From Luteimicrobium xylanilyticum (GTDB lineage Bacteria; Actinomycetota; Actinomycetes; Actinomycetales; Cellulomonadaceae): a DNA stretch of 64,000 bases. A program made the translations under genes and the position numbers. The stretch is taken from assembly GCF_009429125.1 (NCBI RefSeq), contig NZ_CP045529.1, positions 1,674,001 through 1,738,000 on the forward strand, read 5' to 3'. Numbering within the stretch: the first letter of the stretch is position 1; every line of letters begins with the position of its first letter. The notes below the pieces were generated by a model, which saw only the letters and a program-made list of their open reading frames with translations, did not search any database and was not told the origin of the DNA. This document shows, in pieces, positions 1-7,606 of the stretch.

Positions 1-560
1 AGCGACGCGAGGAGTGCGCCCTCGCCCGCGAGCGCCCGCAGCCCGAGCTGCTCGGTGGCCGCGAGGTCGAGCACGTCGTCCTCGATCCCCAGCACCTGCC
101 GGCGCCGGGTCGTGAGGTGACGGCGTCGGGCGACGTCGTCGGGGTGGGCGGCCGTGGCCCGGTAGAACGACTGGGCCGCGGGGGCGCGCCAGTCGGTCAG
201 CAGCGGCGTCTGGTCGGGGTCCGTCAGGCCGATGCGGCCCACGTAGCGCGTGGTGCCGTCGGCCAGGTCGAGCCGTCCGAACACGAGCCGGTCCTCCACG
301 GAGCGGAGCTGCGCGACCCGGTCCTCGTAGAGCGTCGCGAACGCGTCGCGCTCGGACCGGTTCTGCGGCGACCCGCTCGGGCCTTCGCGGCGGACGGCCC
401 GCAGCCGCTCCCAGGTCGCCTCGCGCAGCTCGTCGAGCCGTCCGTAGAGCGTGTCGACGACCCCCTGCTCACGCGCCAGCTCGGCTTCGAGGGGGTCGCC
501 TGCCTGGGGTCGGGCCGGTGTGCCGGTCCGGGGTGCGGCGTCCTGCGGCGTGTCCGGCAC
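1..560 (-). CDS. HelD/HelR-like RNA polymerase recycling ATPase, N-terminal part (runs off the window)
   Basis: About 186 N-terminal residues of a UvrD/Rep-type helicase-like ATPase of the HelD/HelR family are visible. Members of this family pull stalled RNA polymerase off DNA. The N-terminus has the expected pattern: an acidic and arginine-rich helical arm, then a segment around residues 92-140 containing YVGRIGL and LLTDWRAPAAQSFY, which precedes the first ATPase motifs in actinobacterial HelD proteins. The Walker A motif lies beyond the window edge. I chose the GTG at 560 because a GGAGGG sits 5 nt upstream. An in-frame ATG at 602 has no ribosome site. A CATACT hexamer at 610-605 could be the -10 element, giving a short leader. 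Confidence 0.8.
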   Translation of the reverse strand, partial: MPDTPQDAAPRTGTPARPQAGDPLEAELAREQGVVDTLYGRLDELREATWERLRAVRREGPSGSPQNRSERDAFATLYEDRVAQLRSVEDRLVFGRLDLADGTTRYVGRIGLTDPDQTPLLTDWRAPAAQSFYRATAAHPDDVARRRHLTTRRRQVLGIEDDVLDLAATEQLGLRALAGEGALLAS

Positions 561-735
561 GAGCCCTCCGTTCCTCGCCGTGCGGTCGCGCGCGGCGGCC
601 ATCAAGTATGGCGCACCGTGGGGGCGTCGTCGGCCCGGGAAGCGGCGGCGGCCTCCGTGTGTTGGGGACGGAGAGAGAGCGGAGACGGGCGCAGACGTCC
701 GCGTTTCCGCGACGACCGACGCTGGAGGACGACGC

Positions 736-1662
736 GTGCTGGATCCCCGAGGCATCTACGAGATCGACGAGCAGGCCGTCGCGGAGCTGCTCGGCGCTCC
801 GGGCGAGCGTGGGACGGGACCGGTGCTCGTGCACGTGCTGCACGGGTTCATCGACGCGGGGGGCGTCGGGGAGGTGGTGCGCGAGCACCTGCTGGAGCGC
901 TCCGAGCCGCGCCGGCTCGTGACGTTCGACGTCGACCAGCTCCTCGACTACCGGTCCAAGCGCGCGTCGATGACGTTCGAGAGCTCGCGCTGGACCGCGT
1001 ACGACGAGCCGACTCTCGCGATCGACCACCTGCGCGACGCCGAGGGCACGGGCTACCTGCTCCTGCACGGCCCGGAGCCCGACCTGCAGTGGGAGCGGTT
1101 CGTCGCGGCGGTCCAGGACGTCGTCCGGCAGCTCGGCGTCTCGCTCGTCGCCACGGTCCACGGCGTACCGATGGCCGTGCCGCACACGCGCCCCAGCACG
1201 CTCACGGTGCACGCGACGCGCGGCGAGCTCGTCGGGTCGCACCCGTCGTGGTTCGGGAAGGCGGAGGTACCGGCGAGCGCTGCCGCCCTGCTCGAGTACC
1301 GGCTCGGCCAGGCCGGCCACGACGCCGTCGGGTACGCGGTGCACGTGCCGCACTACGCCGCGCAGACGGCGTACCCGCCCGCGGCCTTGCACGCACTGCG
1401 CATGCTCCAGGGCGCGACGGGCCTCGAGCTCGCGAGCGAGGACCTCGAGCCGGCCGCGCGCGAGGCCGCCGAGGAGGTGGCCCGCCAGGTCGGGGAGTCC
1501 GACGAGCTGCGTGCCCTCGTCCGTGGTCTCGAGCAGCAGTACGACGCGTTCGCGCGGTCGCTCGGGGCGACGAGCCTGCTGGCCGACGACGCCCCGCTGC
1601 CGACCGCCGACGAGCTCGGCGCCGAGTTCGAACGCTTCCTCGCGCAGCGTTCCGACGACTGA
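736..1662 (+). CDS. PAC2 family protein
   Basis: This 308-residue protein belongs to the PAC2 (proteasome assembly chaperone 2, former DUF75) family, which is common in actinobacteria; the bacterial role is not established. Visible family features are the early GIYEIDE and LVHVLHGFIDAGG segments, a central VATVHGVPMAVPHTRP and a late GYAVHVPHYAAQTAYP. The C-terminal third is helical and charged. The start is a GTG preceded by GGAGG (724-728) with 7-nt spacing. Longer upstream frames lack conservation and a ribosome site. It is transcribed divergently from the HelD-like gene. No proteasome genes are in view, so a proteasome link is unsupported here. Confidence 0.85.
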   Translation: MLDPRGIYEIDEQAVAELLGAPGERGTGPVLVHVLHGFIDAGGVGEVVREHLLERSEPRRLVTFDVDQLLDYRSKRASMTFESSRWTAYDEPTLAIDHLRDAEGTGYLLLHGPEPDLQWERFVAAVQDVVRQLGVSLVATVHGVPMAVPHTRPSTLTVHATRGELVGSHPSWFGKAEVPASAAALLEYRLGQAGHDAVGYAVHVPHYAAQTAYPPAALHALRMLQGATGLELASEDLEPAAREAAEEVARQVGESDELRALVRGLEQQYDAFARSLGATSLLADDAPLPTADELGAEFERFLAQRSDD

Positions 1663-1857
1663 CGAGGCGCCCGCTGGTGCGACCGTGGAGGGCTGACCTG
1701 CGGTGACGTCCGGGTCGCGACACTCCGGCGGATCTGTGGCCGCCTCGACCGGTTCGTGCCAGACTGTCCGCGTTGCCGTGCTCGGCACGGCGGCACGAGG
1801 GCGGGCGCAAGGTCCGGCCACCGAGGTCCCGGACGGGCAGAAGGACAGAGGAACAGC

Positions 1858-2061
1858 ATGGCGCAGGGTTCTGTGAAGTGGTTCAACGCGGAGAAGGGCT
1901 TCGGCTTCATCGCCCAGGACGGGGGAGGTGCCGACGTCTTCGTGCACTACTCGGCGATCGAGACCCAGGGCTACCGCTCGCTCGACGAGGCGCAGCGAGT
2001 CGAGTTCGAGATCACCCAGGGCCCCAAGGGCCCCCAGGCCGAGAAGGTTCGTCCGCTCTGA
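1858..2061 (+). CDS. cold shock protein, CspA family
   Basis: This 67-residue single cold-shock domain is an OB-fold nucleic-acid chaperone. RNP1 (KGFGFI, residues 13-18) and RNP2 (VFVHYSAI, residues 27-34) are both intact, and the protein starts with the standard [11 protein letters not shown]. The length is exactly that of the family. The start ATG has GAGGA about 6 nt upstream. The 196 bp upstream contain a CAGACT hexamer (1760-1765) that could be a -10, and a 7-bp hairpin with a 3-nt loop (1775-1791). A 5' leader of about 90 nt would fit the post-transcriptional control common in csp genes, but that is inference. Confidence 0.95.
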   Translation: MAQGSVKWFNAEKGFGFIAQDGGGADVFVHYSAIETQGYRSLDEAQRVEFEITQGPKGPQAEKVRPL

Positions 2062-2090
2062 CGGACCGCTGACCGCCGCCCCGCGGTGGC

Positions 2091-3086
2091 TCACTCGACG
2101 CCGCGTCCTCCAGGAGAGGGCGCGGCGTCGTCGCGCGTGGGACGCGCGGCCGCCCGGAACGACGCGAGCTCCGCGCCGCCCAGGACGTGCGCGGGGACCG
2201 GGAGCGACCGCAGTCGGCGGGCGAGCACGGCGTCGTCGGCCAGGGGGACGGCTGTGTCGTCCCCGGCGGCGGCCCCGCCGTCCCTGGGCCGTCGCGCCGC
2301 GAGCACGAGGTTCCCGTACCGCCGCCCCCGCAGGAGCGCGGGCTCGGACACGACGACGACGTCGTCCGCTCCCGCGGCCGCGAGGGTCGCCGCCTCCGCC
2401 CGGGCCAGGGGCAGCGGGGGGCGGTCGGCGCAGTTGGCGAGGTAGAGCCCGCCGGGCCGGAGCACCCGCCAGACGTCGGCGAGGAACTCGACGGTCGTGA
2501 GGTGGGCGGGCGTGGTGTCCGGGGCGAACACGTCGCGCACGACGACGTCGGCCCAGCCGTCGCGGAGCGTGCCGAGGACCGCGCGGGCGTCTCCCGGGCG
2601 CAGGCGCAGGCGCGGGGCGCGGGGGAGCGCGAACCACGTCCGCACGAGCTCCAGCAGACGCGCGTCGAGGTCGACCGCGACCTGCTCGGAGCCGGGGCGC
2701 TCGTGCTCGACCCAGCGGGCGAGCGAGCAGCCTGCCGCGCCGAGGTGCACGACGCGCAGCGGCCCGGCCGGGAGCGTCTCGACGACGGCGGCCATCTCCT
2801 GCATGTACTCGAACGTCAGCAGCCCGGGGTCGTCCAGGTCGACGTAGGAGCTCGGGGCGCCGTTCACCAGCACGGTGACCGCGTTGCGGTCCGGGTCGGG
2901 CTCGAGCTCGACGACGCCCGTCGTCGTCGGGACCGGGCCGGTCGGCAGCCCTGCGGGGAGCGCGGGCGTGCCTCGGGCCCCGCGCCGACGACGCCCGCCC
3001 GGCTCCGTTCCCTCGTCGTGCCCCGGTGTGGGTGGCTCGGAGGATCGTTGGTCCTGTCGGGTCCGTCGGGTCCGGCGTGCGCTCAC
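2091..3086 (-). CDS. SAM-dependent methyltransferase, spermidine synthase-like
   Basis: This 331-residue protein resembles the actinobacterial spermidine-synthase-like (PF01564-type) class I methyltransferase fold. The SAM/dcSAM-binding motif is HLGAAGCSLARW, about 110 residues in. It is followed by an acidic strand (QVAVDLDARLLEL), a GDARAVL motif and a VVVRDVF strand. The N-terminal VNGAPSSYVDLDDP block is typical of this group. The substrate cannot be told, and true polyamine synthesis is not implied. The GTG at 3086 is preferred because the alternative ATG at 3122 falls inside the LexA box of the divergent SOS operon. It converges on csp with only 29 bp between the stop codons. Confidence 0.75.
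   Translation of the reverse strand: MSARRTRRTRQDQRSSEPPTPGHDEGTEPGGRRRRGARGTPALPAGLPTGPVPTTTGVVELEPDPDRNAVTVLVNGAPSSYVDLDDPGLLTFEYMQEMAAVVETLPAGPLRVVHLGAAGCSLARWVEHERPGSEQVAVDLDARLLELVRTWFALPRAPRLRLRPGDARAVLGTLRDGWADVVVRDVFAPDTTPAHLTTVEFLADVWRVLRPGGLYLANCADRPPLPLARAEAATLAAAGADDVVVVSEPALLRGRRYGNLVLAARRPRDGGAAAGDDTAVPLADDAVLARRLRSLPVPAHVLGGAELASFRAAARPTRDDAAPSPGGRGVE
2097..2129 (+). terminator. probable intrinsic terminator of the cold-shock gene, inside the end of the convergent gene
   Basis: GACGCCGCG (2097-2105) pairs perfectly with CGCGGCGTC (2121-2129). A T-G wobble and CCTC/GAGG extend this to a stem of about 14 bp with a 5-nt loop. It begins 36 nt after the csp stop codon and lies within the last codons of the minus-strand methyltransferase. 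There is no U-tract, which is normal at this GC content. Confidence 0.5.
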
Positions 3087-3105
3087 TGCCCCAGTGTGGC
3101 AGCGG

Positions 3106-3134
3106 TTGACAGGTTCGAACATGTGTTCGATCCT
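3106..3134 (+). promoter_or_regulatory. LexA (SOS) box overlapping a promoter
   Basis: TCGAACATGTGTTCGA (3115-3130) matches the actinobacterial LexA operator consensus TCGAAC-N4-GTTCGA at every conserved position. A perfect TTGACA -35 lies at 3106-3111, and a weak -10 (GATCCT, 3129-3134) follows at 17-bp spacing, so bound LexA would cover the core promoter. It drives the HEPN gene and dinB. Confidence 0.85.
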
Positions 3135-3156
3135 GGTGCTCGGGGAGGTACGAGTG

Positions 3157-3642
3157 ATGGAACGGACGCAGCGGGACGCCCAGGCCGGGGACGCGCGGCG
3201 CGCACGAGCCGTCGCGGGCTCGTCGCCTGCGCCCGCTCCCGTCGAGGCCTTCCGGCTGCTGTCGCGTGCCGACCACGAGCTGGCCGCGGCCTACGCTGCG
3301 ACCGATCCCGCCGAGCGGTTCGTGCACGCGCACCTCGCGGCTCTGCGCTCGGCCGCGGCGGTCGTGGCGCTGCGCGGACGGCCGTCGGGCAGGCGGAGCG
3401 GCCGGTCGGTCTGGGCGCTCGTCGAGGTCGTCGAGCCGGAGCTCGCCGCGTGGTCGGTCTACTTCGCGGGCGGGGCGCGCACCCGGGCCGCGATCGACGC
3501 CGGCCGGTTCGACGTGGTCGACGCGGCGCGAGCCGAGGAGCTGGTGCGGTGCGCAGAGGACTTCCGTGACGAGGTCGGCATCCTCGTCGACCCGGCCGCA
3601 ACCTTCAGCTTGCTCCCCGGCTCCCGGGCGAGGGCCTCGTGA
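3157..3642 (+). CDS. SAV_6107-family HEPN domain protein
   Basis: This 161-residue, mostly helical protein matches the actinobacterial SAV_6107-type HEPN family: residues 30-75 carry the leading helices with SRADHELAAAY and a following FVHAHLAALRSAAAV, and then WALVEVVEPELAAWSVYFAGGA. I do not see a clear RX4-6H nuclease motif, so RNase activity is uncertain. The start ATG (or the adjacent in-frame GTG at 3154) sits behind GGGGAGG. The stop codon overlaps the dinB start by 4 bp (GTGA), so the two proteins are translationally coupled. It sits directly under the LexA box and is therefore a predicted SOS gene. Its function is unknown. Confidence 0.8.
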   Translation: MERTQRDAQAGDARRARAVAGSSPAPAPVEAFRLLSRADHELAAAYAATDPAERFVHAHLAALRSAAAVVALRGRPSGRRSGRSVWALVEVVEPELAAWSVYFAGGARTRAAIDAGRFDVVDAARAEELVRCAEDFRDEVGILVDPAATFSLLPGSRARAS

Positions 3643-4904
3643 GCCGTGGCCCCCGGGCGGCGTCGGCACGGCGGGACTGGGGCGAGGAAGAGGACGGCTG
3701 CGGCGTCCTGCACGTCGACATGGACGCCTTCTTCGCGTCCGTCGAGCTCGCCCGCAGGCCCGAGCTGCGTGGGCTGCCCGTGATCGTGGGCGGCCGGTCG
3801 CGGGGTGTCGTGCTGTCCGCGACGTACGAGGCGCGCGCCTTCGGCGTCCGGTCGGCGATGCCCATGGGCCGGGCGCTCGGGCTGTGCCCGCAGGCCGTCG
3901 TCGTGGCGCCCGAGCACACCGCGTACCGCGACGTGTCCCGCGCGGTCATGCAGGCGTTCCGGGACGTCACGCCGATCGTCGAGCCCGTGAGCGTCGACGA
4001 GGCGTTCCTCGACGTCTCGGGCGCGCGTCGCCGGCTCGGGCCGCCCACCCGGATCGGCGCCGCGCTGCGCGAGCGGATCCAGGCCGAGCACGGCATCACG
4101 TGCTCGGTCGGCGTGGCGTCCACGAAGCTCGTCGCGAAGCTCGCGTCGACGCACGCGAAGCCCGACGGCATGATGCTCGTCCCCGCCGCGGCGAGCGTCG
4201 ACTTCCTGCGGTCTCTCCCGGTCGGCGCGCTGTGGGGCGTCGGGGAGCGGACCGAGGAGTCGCTGGCGCGCCGCGGCATCCGCACGGTCGCGGAGCTCGG
4301 GGACGCCGACGTCGCGTGGCTACGCTCCTTCCTCGGCCCGAGCCTCGGCGGTCACCTCCACGACCTCGCGTGGGGGCGCGACCACCGCTCGGTCACCCCG
4401 CTGCACGAGGACAAGTCGATCGGCAACGAGACCACCTTCCCGCAGGACGTCCGCGACCGGGAGGTCGTCGCCAGGACCGTGCTCGAGCTCGCCGACCGGT
4501 GCGCGGCGCGCCTGCGCGCGCAGTCCCTCGTCGCGCGCGTCGTGACGGTGAAGGTCCGCACGAGCGACTTCCGGACGGTGACGCGGGCCCGCACGCTCGT
4601 CTCCCCGACGGACACCGGCCAGGAGATCGGCACCGTGGCGCGGGAGCTCGTCGCAGCCACCGACCTGCGCGGCCTCGCCGTACGGCTCGTGGGCGTACGG
4701 GCCGAGCAGCTCGAGGAGCGCCGGCGCGCGGCCGTCCAGCTCACGCTCGACGACGCGACCACCGAGGCGACGCAGGTCGTGCGTGCCGCGGAGGAGGCGC
4801 TCGACGCCGTGCGGGCGCGGTTCGGCGCGGCCGCGGTACGTCGCGGCTCGGCTGTGACGCGCTCGACTACCACCCGGACCACAGGGGAACTATCCTCGGA
4901 GTAA
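3639..4904 (+). CDS. dinB: DNA polymerase IV (Y-family translesion polymerase)
   Basis: This is a 421-residue Y-family polymerase that copies past DNA lesions with low fidelity. The palm carries HVDMDAFFASVE (about residues 24-35) and SVDEAFLDVS (about residues 116-125), which supply the catalytic acidic residues. A helix-hairpin-helix thumb region (VAELGDADVAWLRSFLG) and a little-finger domain with ETTFPQDV follow. The length is normal or slightly long because of a C-terminal threonine-rich tail. It has no beta-clamp motif that I can identify with certainty. It starts at a GTG overlapping the HEPN stop and belongs to the SOS operon. Confidence 0.93.
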   Translation: MSRGPRAASARRDWGEEEDGCGVLHVDMDAFFASVELARRPELRGLPVIVGGRSRGVVLSATYEARAFGVRSAMPMGRALGLCPQAVVVAPEHTAYRDVSRAVMQAFRDVTPIVEPVSVDEAFLDVSGARRRLGPPTRIGAALRERIQAEHGITCSVGVASTKLVAKLASTHAKPDGMMLVPAAASVDFLRSLPVGALWGVGERTEESLARRGIRTVAELGDADVAWLRSFLGPSLGGHLHDLAWGRDHRSVTPLHEDKSIGNETTFPQDVRDREVVARTVLELADRCAARLRAQSLVARVVTVKVRTSDFRTVTRARTLVSPTDTGQEIGTVARELVAATDLRGLAVRLVGVRAEQLEERRRAAVQLTLDDATTEATQVVRAAEEALDAVRARFGAAAVRRGSAVTRSTTTRTTGELSSE

Positions 4905-4935
4905 CAACACGTCAAGCGAGCGACCGGAGGTCGTC

Positions 4936-5337
4936 ATGCCTCTGTCCGAGTACGAGCAGCGAGTCCTGGAGCAGATGGAGCAAGCTCTGACCTCGGACGA
5001 TCCACGGCTCGCGAACACGCTGCAGTCCGCCGAGCGGCATCCGCTCTGGCGCTACGTGGTCGGCTTCCTGGCTGCCGCGGTCGGTCTGCTCGTGCTCGTG
5101 CTGGGCGCCGCAGCCTCGCAGTGGTGGCTGGGCGTCGGGGGGTTCGTCCTGATGTTCGCGGGCGTGGCGTTCGCGCTGCTGCGCCGCCGCGCCAAGCCGG
5201 GGCCGATCGGCGTCGTCGGCGGCTCCGCCCGGGCGTCGGGCCCGTCGCGGCCCACGGCCCGTGCTACGAAGCGCGAGTCGTTCCTCGCCCGCCTCGAGGA
5301 GCGCTGGGAGCGGCGCCGCCACGAGGGCGGCCGCTGA
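4936..5337 (+). CDS. DUF3040 domain membrane protein
   Basis: This 133-residue protein has the DUF3040 signature: an N-terminal MPLSEYEQRVLEQMEQAL amphipathic segment, followed by two closely spaced membrane helices (about residues 42-60 and 66-82) and a basic cytosolic tail. A strong GGAGG lies 6 nt before the ATG. A TATCCT hexamer at 4891-4896, inside the end of dinB, may be its own -10. In many actinobacteria DUF3040 genes lie near mraZ and the dcw cluster, as here. The last 74 bp overlap the 3' end of the convergent transglutaminase gene. Function unknown. Confidence 0.85.
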   Translation: MPLSEYEQRVLEQMEQALTSDDPRLANTLQSAERHPLWRYVVGFLAAAVGLLVLVLGAAASQWWLGVGGFVLMFAGVAFALLRRRAKPGPIGVVGGSARASGPSRPTARATKRESFLARLEERWERRRHEGGR

Positions 5338-7606
5338 CCTCGCGCTGAGCGGCCGCGACGACGTCGTCGACCAGGTTCGCCCACCGCACTGCGGCTGAGT
5401 CAGTCGCGGCAGACGTGGGTCCGCCCCGCTCCGCCTCGTCCTCCACCCGCGTCGTCGGCCGTGCATAGCGGTCCGCCTCGACGGCAAGCGCCAGCTCGCG
5501 CAACGTCGCGTCGGGTACACCCGTCCAGGTGCCGCCCGCCTCACGGACCGCCGCGGCCACGAGGTCCGGCACCTGTCGCGGCGTGGCCGAGTCGGGCCAT
5601 GTGACGCCGGCCGACGCGAGGCGCCGGCGCAGGCGGGACCACGCCTCCTCCGCTCCGTCGATGGGCCGGGCGCGCCGACGTCGCGCCAGGACCAGCGTGG
5701 TGGCGGCCGCTGCGAGCACGAGCAGGAGTGCCACGCTCACGACCACGACGAGATGGCCGTCGCGCCGCGTCGCCGCGGTGCCGATGCTCTGCGGCTGGGG
5801 CGTCGCGGTGTCCTCGGGCGCAGCGACCTCCGGGTCCGAGGTGGCGCGGGTGGTCGGGACGTCGTCCTGCTGGGAGCTCGACGACTGCGAGCTCCCGTAC
5901 ACGTCGGTGTAGCTGGGCGCGATGCCGGACTGGACGGCCGGCGTCGGCTCGAAGCGCACCCAGCCGGACTGCTCGAAATAGACCTCGGGCCACGCGTGCG
6001 CATCCTGGCCGGTGACGTTCGTGACGCCGTCGGCGCCGGGTGCCCGGGTCAGGTAGCCGACACCGACGCGTGACGGGATGCCGAGGGTCCGCAGCATGAC
6101 GGCCATCGCCGTGGCGAACTGGACGCAGTAGCCCTCCTTGGTCTGCAGGAACGACCACACCGCGTCGGAGCCGCCCTTGGGCGCCTTCGCGGAGTAGGTG
6201 AAGCGCTGCGCGTCCCGGAAGTACGTCTGGAGGTCCAGCGCCTTCTGGTAGTCCGTGGTGTCGCCCGCGGTGATCTTCTTCGCGAGCGCGCGGACGTCGG
6301 CGAGGTGAGCCGTGTCGGGCAGGGCGAGCGATTGCTTGCGAAGGTTCGCCGGCAGCCCGCTGTCGGAGCCGAACCTGGCGTCCTCCTGCTCGAGCTGACC
6401 GGCCGTGAGGTCGCGGGGGTGGACCGTCAGCGTGTACGGCGCGCGTGCGTCACCCGAGACCCGGTACACCTCGTCGCGGTCGGCGTCGTAGCGCAGGGGG
6501 CCCGTCGACGAGCTGTGCACGCTGCGCGGGTCCGTGGTGACCGCGAGCCGGTACCGGGGGAGCAGCTTCGGCGAGACGCGCACGCTGACCGTGTCGTCGC
6601 CGGGCGCCGCCGACGAGTCCGGGCCGAGGAGCTGGCCCTGGGCCACGTCGTCCGCGTCGCTCAGCACGTCGTCGGGCTTCCACGCCGAGCCGTCGAAGGT
6701 CGTGAGCGTGTACACGCGCAGGGGTCCGACCTCGGGGCTCGAGTCGTCCGGGTCGGCCGAGGAGGCCTTGACCGTCATGACGACCGTGTCGGGTCGATCG
6801 CCGAGGTCCCTGAGCACGTCGAGGTTGTTGCCGAGCCGGCCGGACGACCCGCCGGAGCCGAGCAGCTGCGACAGGGGCCGGGTCCCGCTCGCCTGCACCG
6901 CGACGGCCCCGGCCCCGACGACCAGCGACACGACCGTGACGACGGCGGCGACACCGACGGCAGCCGCCGTGGTGGTACCGGCGTCGCGTGCACCGGGCCG
7001 GACGTCGACGCGCGAGACCGCGAGCAGGACGAGCAGGGCGAGCACCGTCACGGCCACGCACGCGATCGGCACCCGCCCGACGATGACGAGCGACGGCAGC
7101 CACAGCACGAGCGCGGGGACCGCGGCGCCGACGGGTGCGCGGAGGGTGACCGCGAGGACGTCGCCGAGGAGGTACAGCACGAGGGTGGCGCCCAGGACCG
7201 CGCTGAGCACAGGGGCGGACGCGTCGACCGGCGCGACGGACTGGGCGGCGAGCTCGTGGAGCCGGCCGAGCGCGGTGAACGCGGCAGAGACGGGGTCGTC
7301 GGGCAGCGGCGCAGCGGCGGGGTCCTCGACGGCCTGCGAGGTCGCGAGCGTGACCCACAGGAAGCCCGCGACAGCGGCGCCGACGACCGTGGGTGCCACG
7401 GCGACGAGCGCAGCCGAGCCCCGGGTCTGGGCGGCCCAGCGCGCGCCGCACACCGCCACCGCGACGAGCGCGAGGCTCCCGAGCACGACCGCGACCCACG
7501 AGCCGGGCCAGACGACCTTCGTGAGGGTGAGCGCACCCGCGCCCACGGCGACGGCGACGAGCGAGCTCTGGGCGAGCGAGCGCCGACGCACGGTGTCGGG
7601 GGTCAT
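5264..7606 (-). CDS. transglutaminase-like membrane protein (TgpA-type, DUF3488 plus transglutaminase core)
   Basis: This 780-residue integral membrane protein has about six N-terminal helices, an extracytoplasmic papain-like transglutaminase core, another membrane helix near residue 620 and a cytosolic DUF4129-like tail. The catalytic residues are visible: cysteine in GYCVQFATAMAV, histidine in DAHAWPEVYF and an acidic residue in RFEPTP, where many members have DPTP. It is the third gene of the MoxR-DUF58-transglutaminase operon found widely in bacteria; the substrate is unknown. The ATG overlaps the DUF58 stop by 4 bp. The last 25 codons run antisense through the end of the DUF3040 gene. 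I infer an envelope maintenance role from its place next to dcw. Confidence 0.85.
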   Translation of the reverse strand: MTPDTVRRRSLAQSSLVAVAVGAGALTLTKVVWPGSWVAVVLGSLALVAVAVCGARWAAQTRGSAALVAVAPTVVGAAVAGFLWVTLATSQAVEDPAAAPLPDDPVSAAFTALGRLHELAAQSVAPVDASAPVLSAVLGATLVLYLLGDVLAVTLRAPVGAAVPALVLWLPSLVIVGRVPIACVAVTVLALLVLLAVSRVDVRPGARDAGTTTAAAVGVAAVVTVVSLVVGAGAVAVQASGTRPLSQLLGSGGSSGRLGNNLDVLRDLGDRPDTVVMTVKASSADPDDSSPEVGPLRVYTLTTFDGSAWKPDDVLSDADDVAQGQLLGPDSSAAPGDDTVSVRVSPKLLPRYRLAVTTDPRSVHSSSTGPLRYDADRDEVYRVSGDARAPYTLTVHPRDLTAGQLEQEDARFGSDSGLPANLRKQSLALPDTAHLADVRALAKKITAGDTTDYQKALDLQTYFRDAQRFTYSAKAPKGGSDAVWSFLQTKEGYCVQFATAMAVMLRTLGIPSRVGVGYLTRAPGADGVTNVTGQDAHAWPEVYFEQSGWVRFEPTPAVQSGIAPSYTDVYGSSQSSSSQQDDVPTTRATSDPEVAAPEDTATPQPQSIGTAATRRDGHLVVVVSVALLLVLAAAATTLVLARRRRARPIDGAEEAWSRLRRRLASAGVTWPDSATPRQVPDLVAAAVREAGGTWTGVPDATLRELALAVEADRYARPTTRVEDEAERGGPTSAATDSAAVRWANLVDDVVAAAQREVSGRPRGGAAPSAPRGGRGTTRAS

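Noticed and set aside
2072-2087. Short ACCGC/GCGGT hairpin right after csp
   Set aside because: Only five base pairs; the stronger stem at 2097-2129 is the better terminator candidate.
469-3669. A 1066-codon open frame on the minus strand
   Set aside because: It crosses the PAC2, cold-shock and HEPN genes antisense and is only Arg/Pro/Gly-rich shadow translation typical of high GC DNA.
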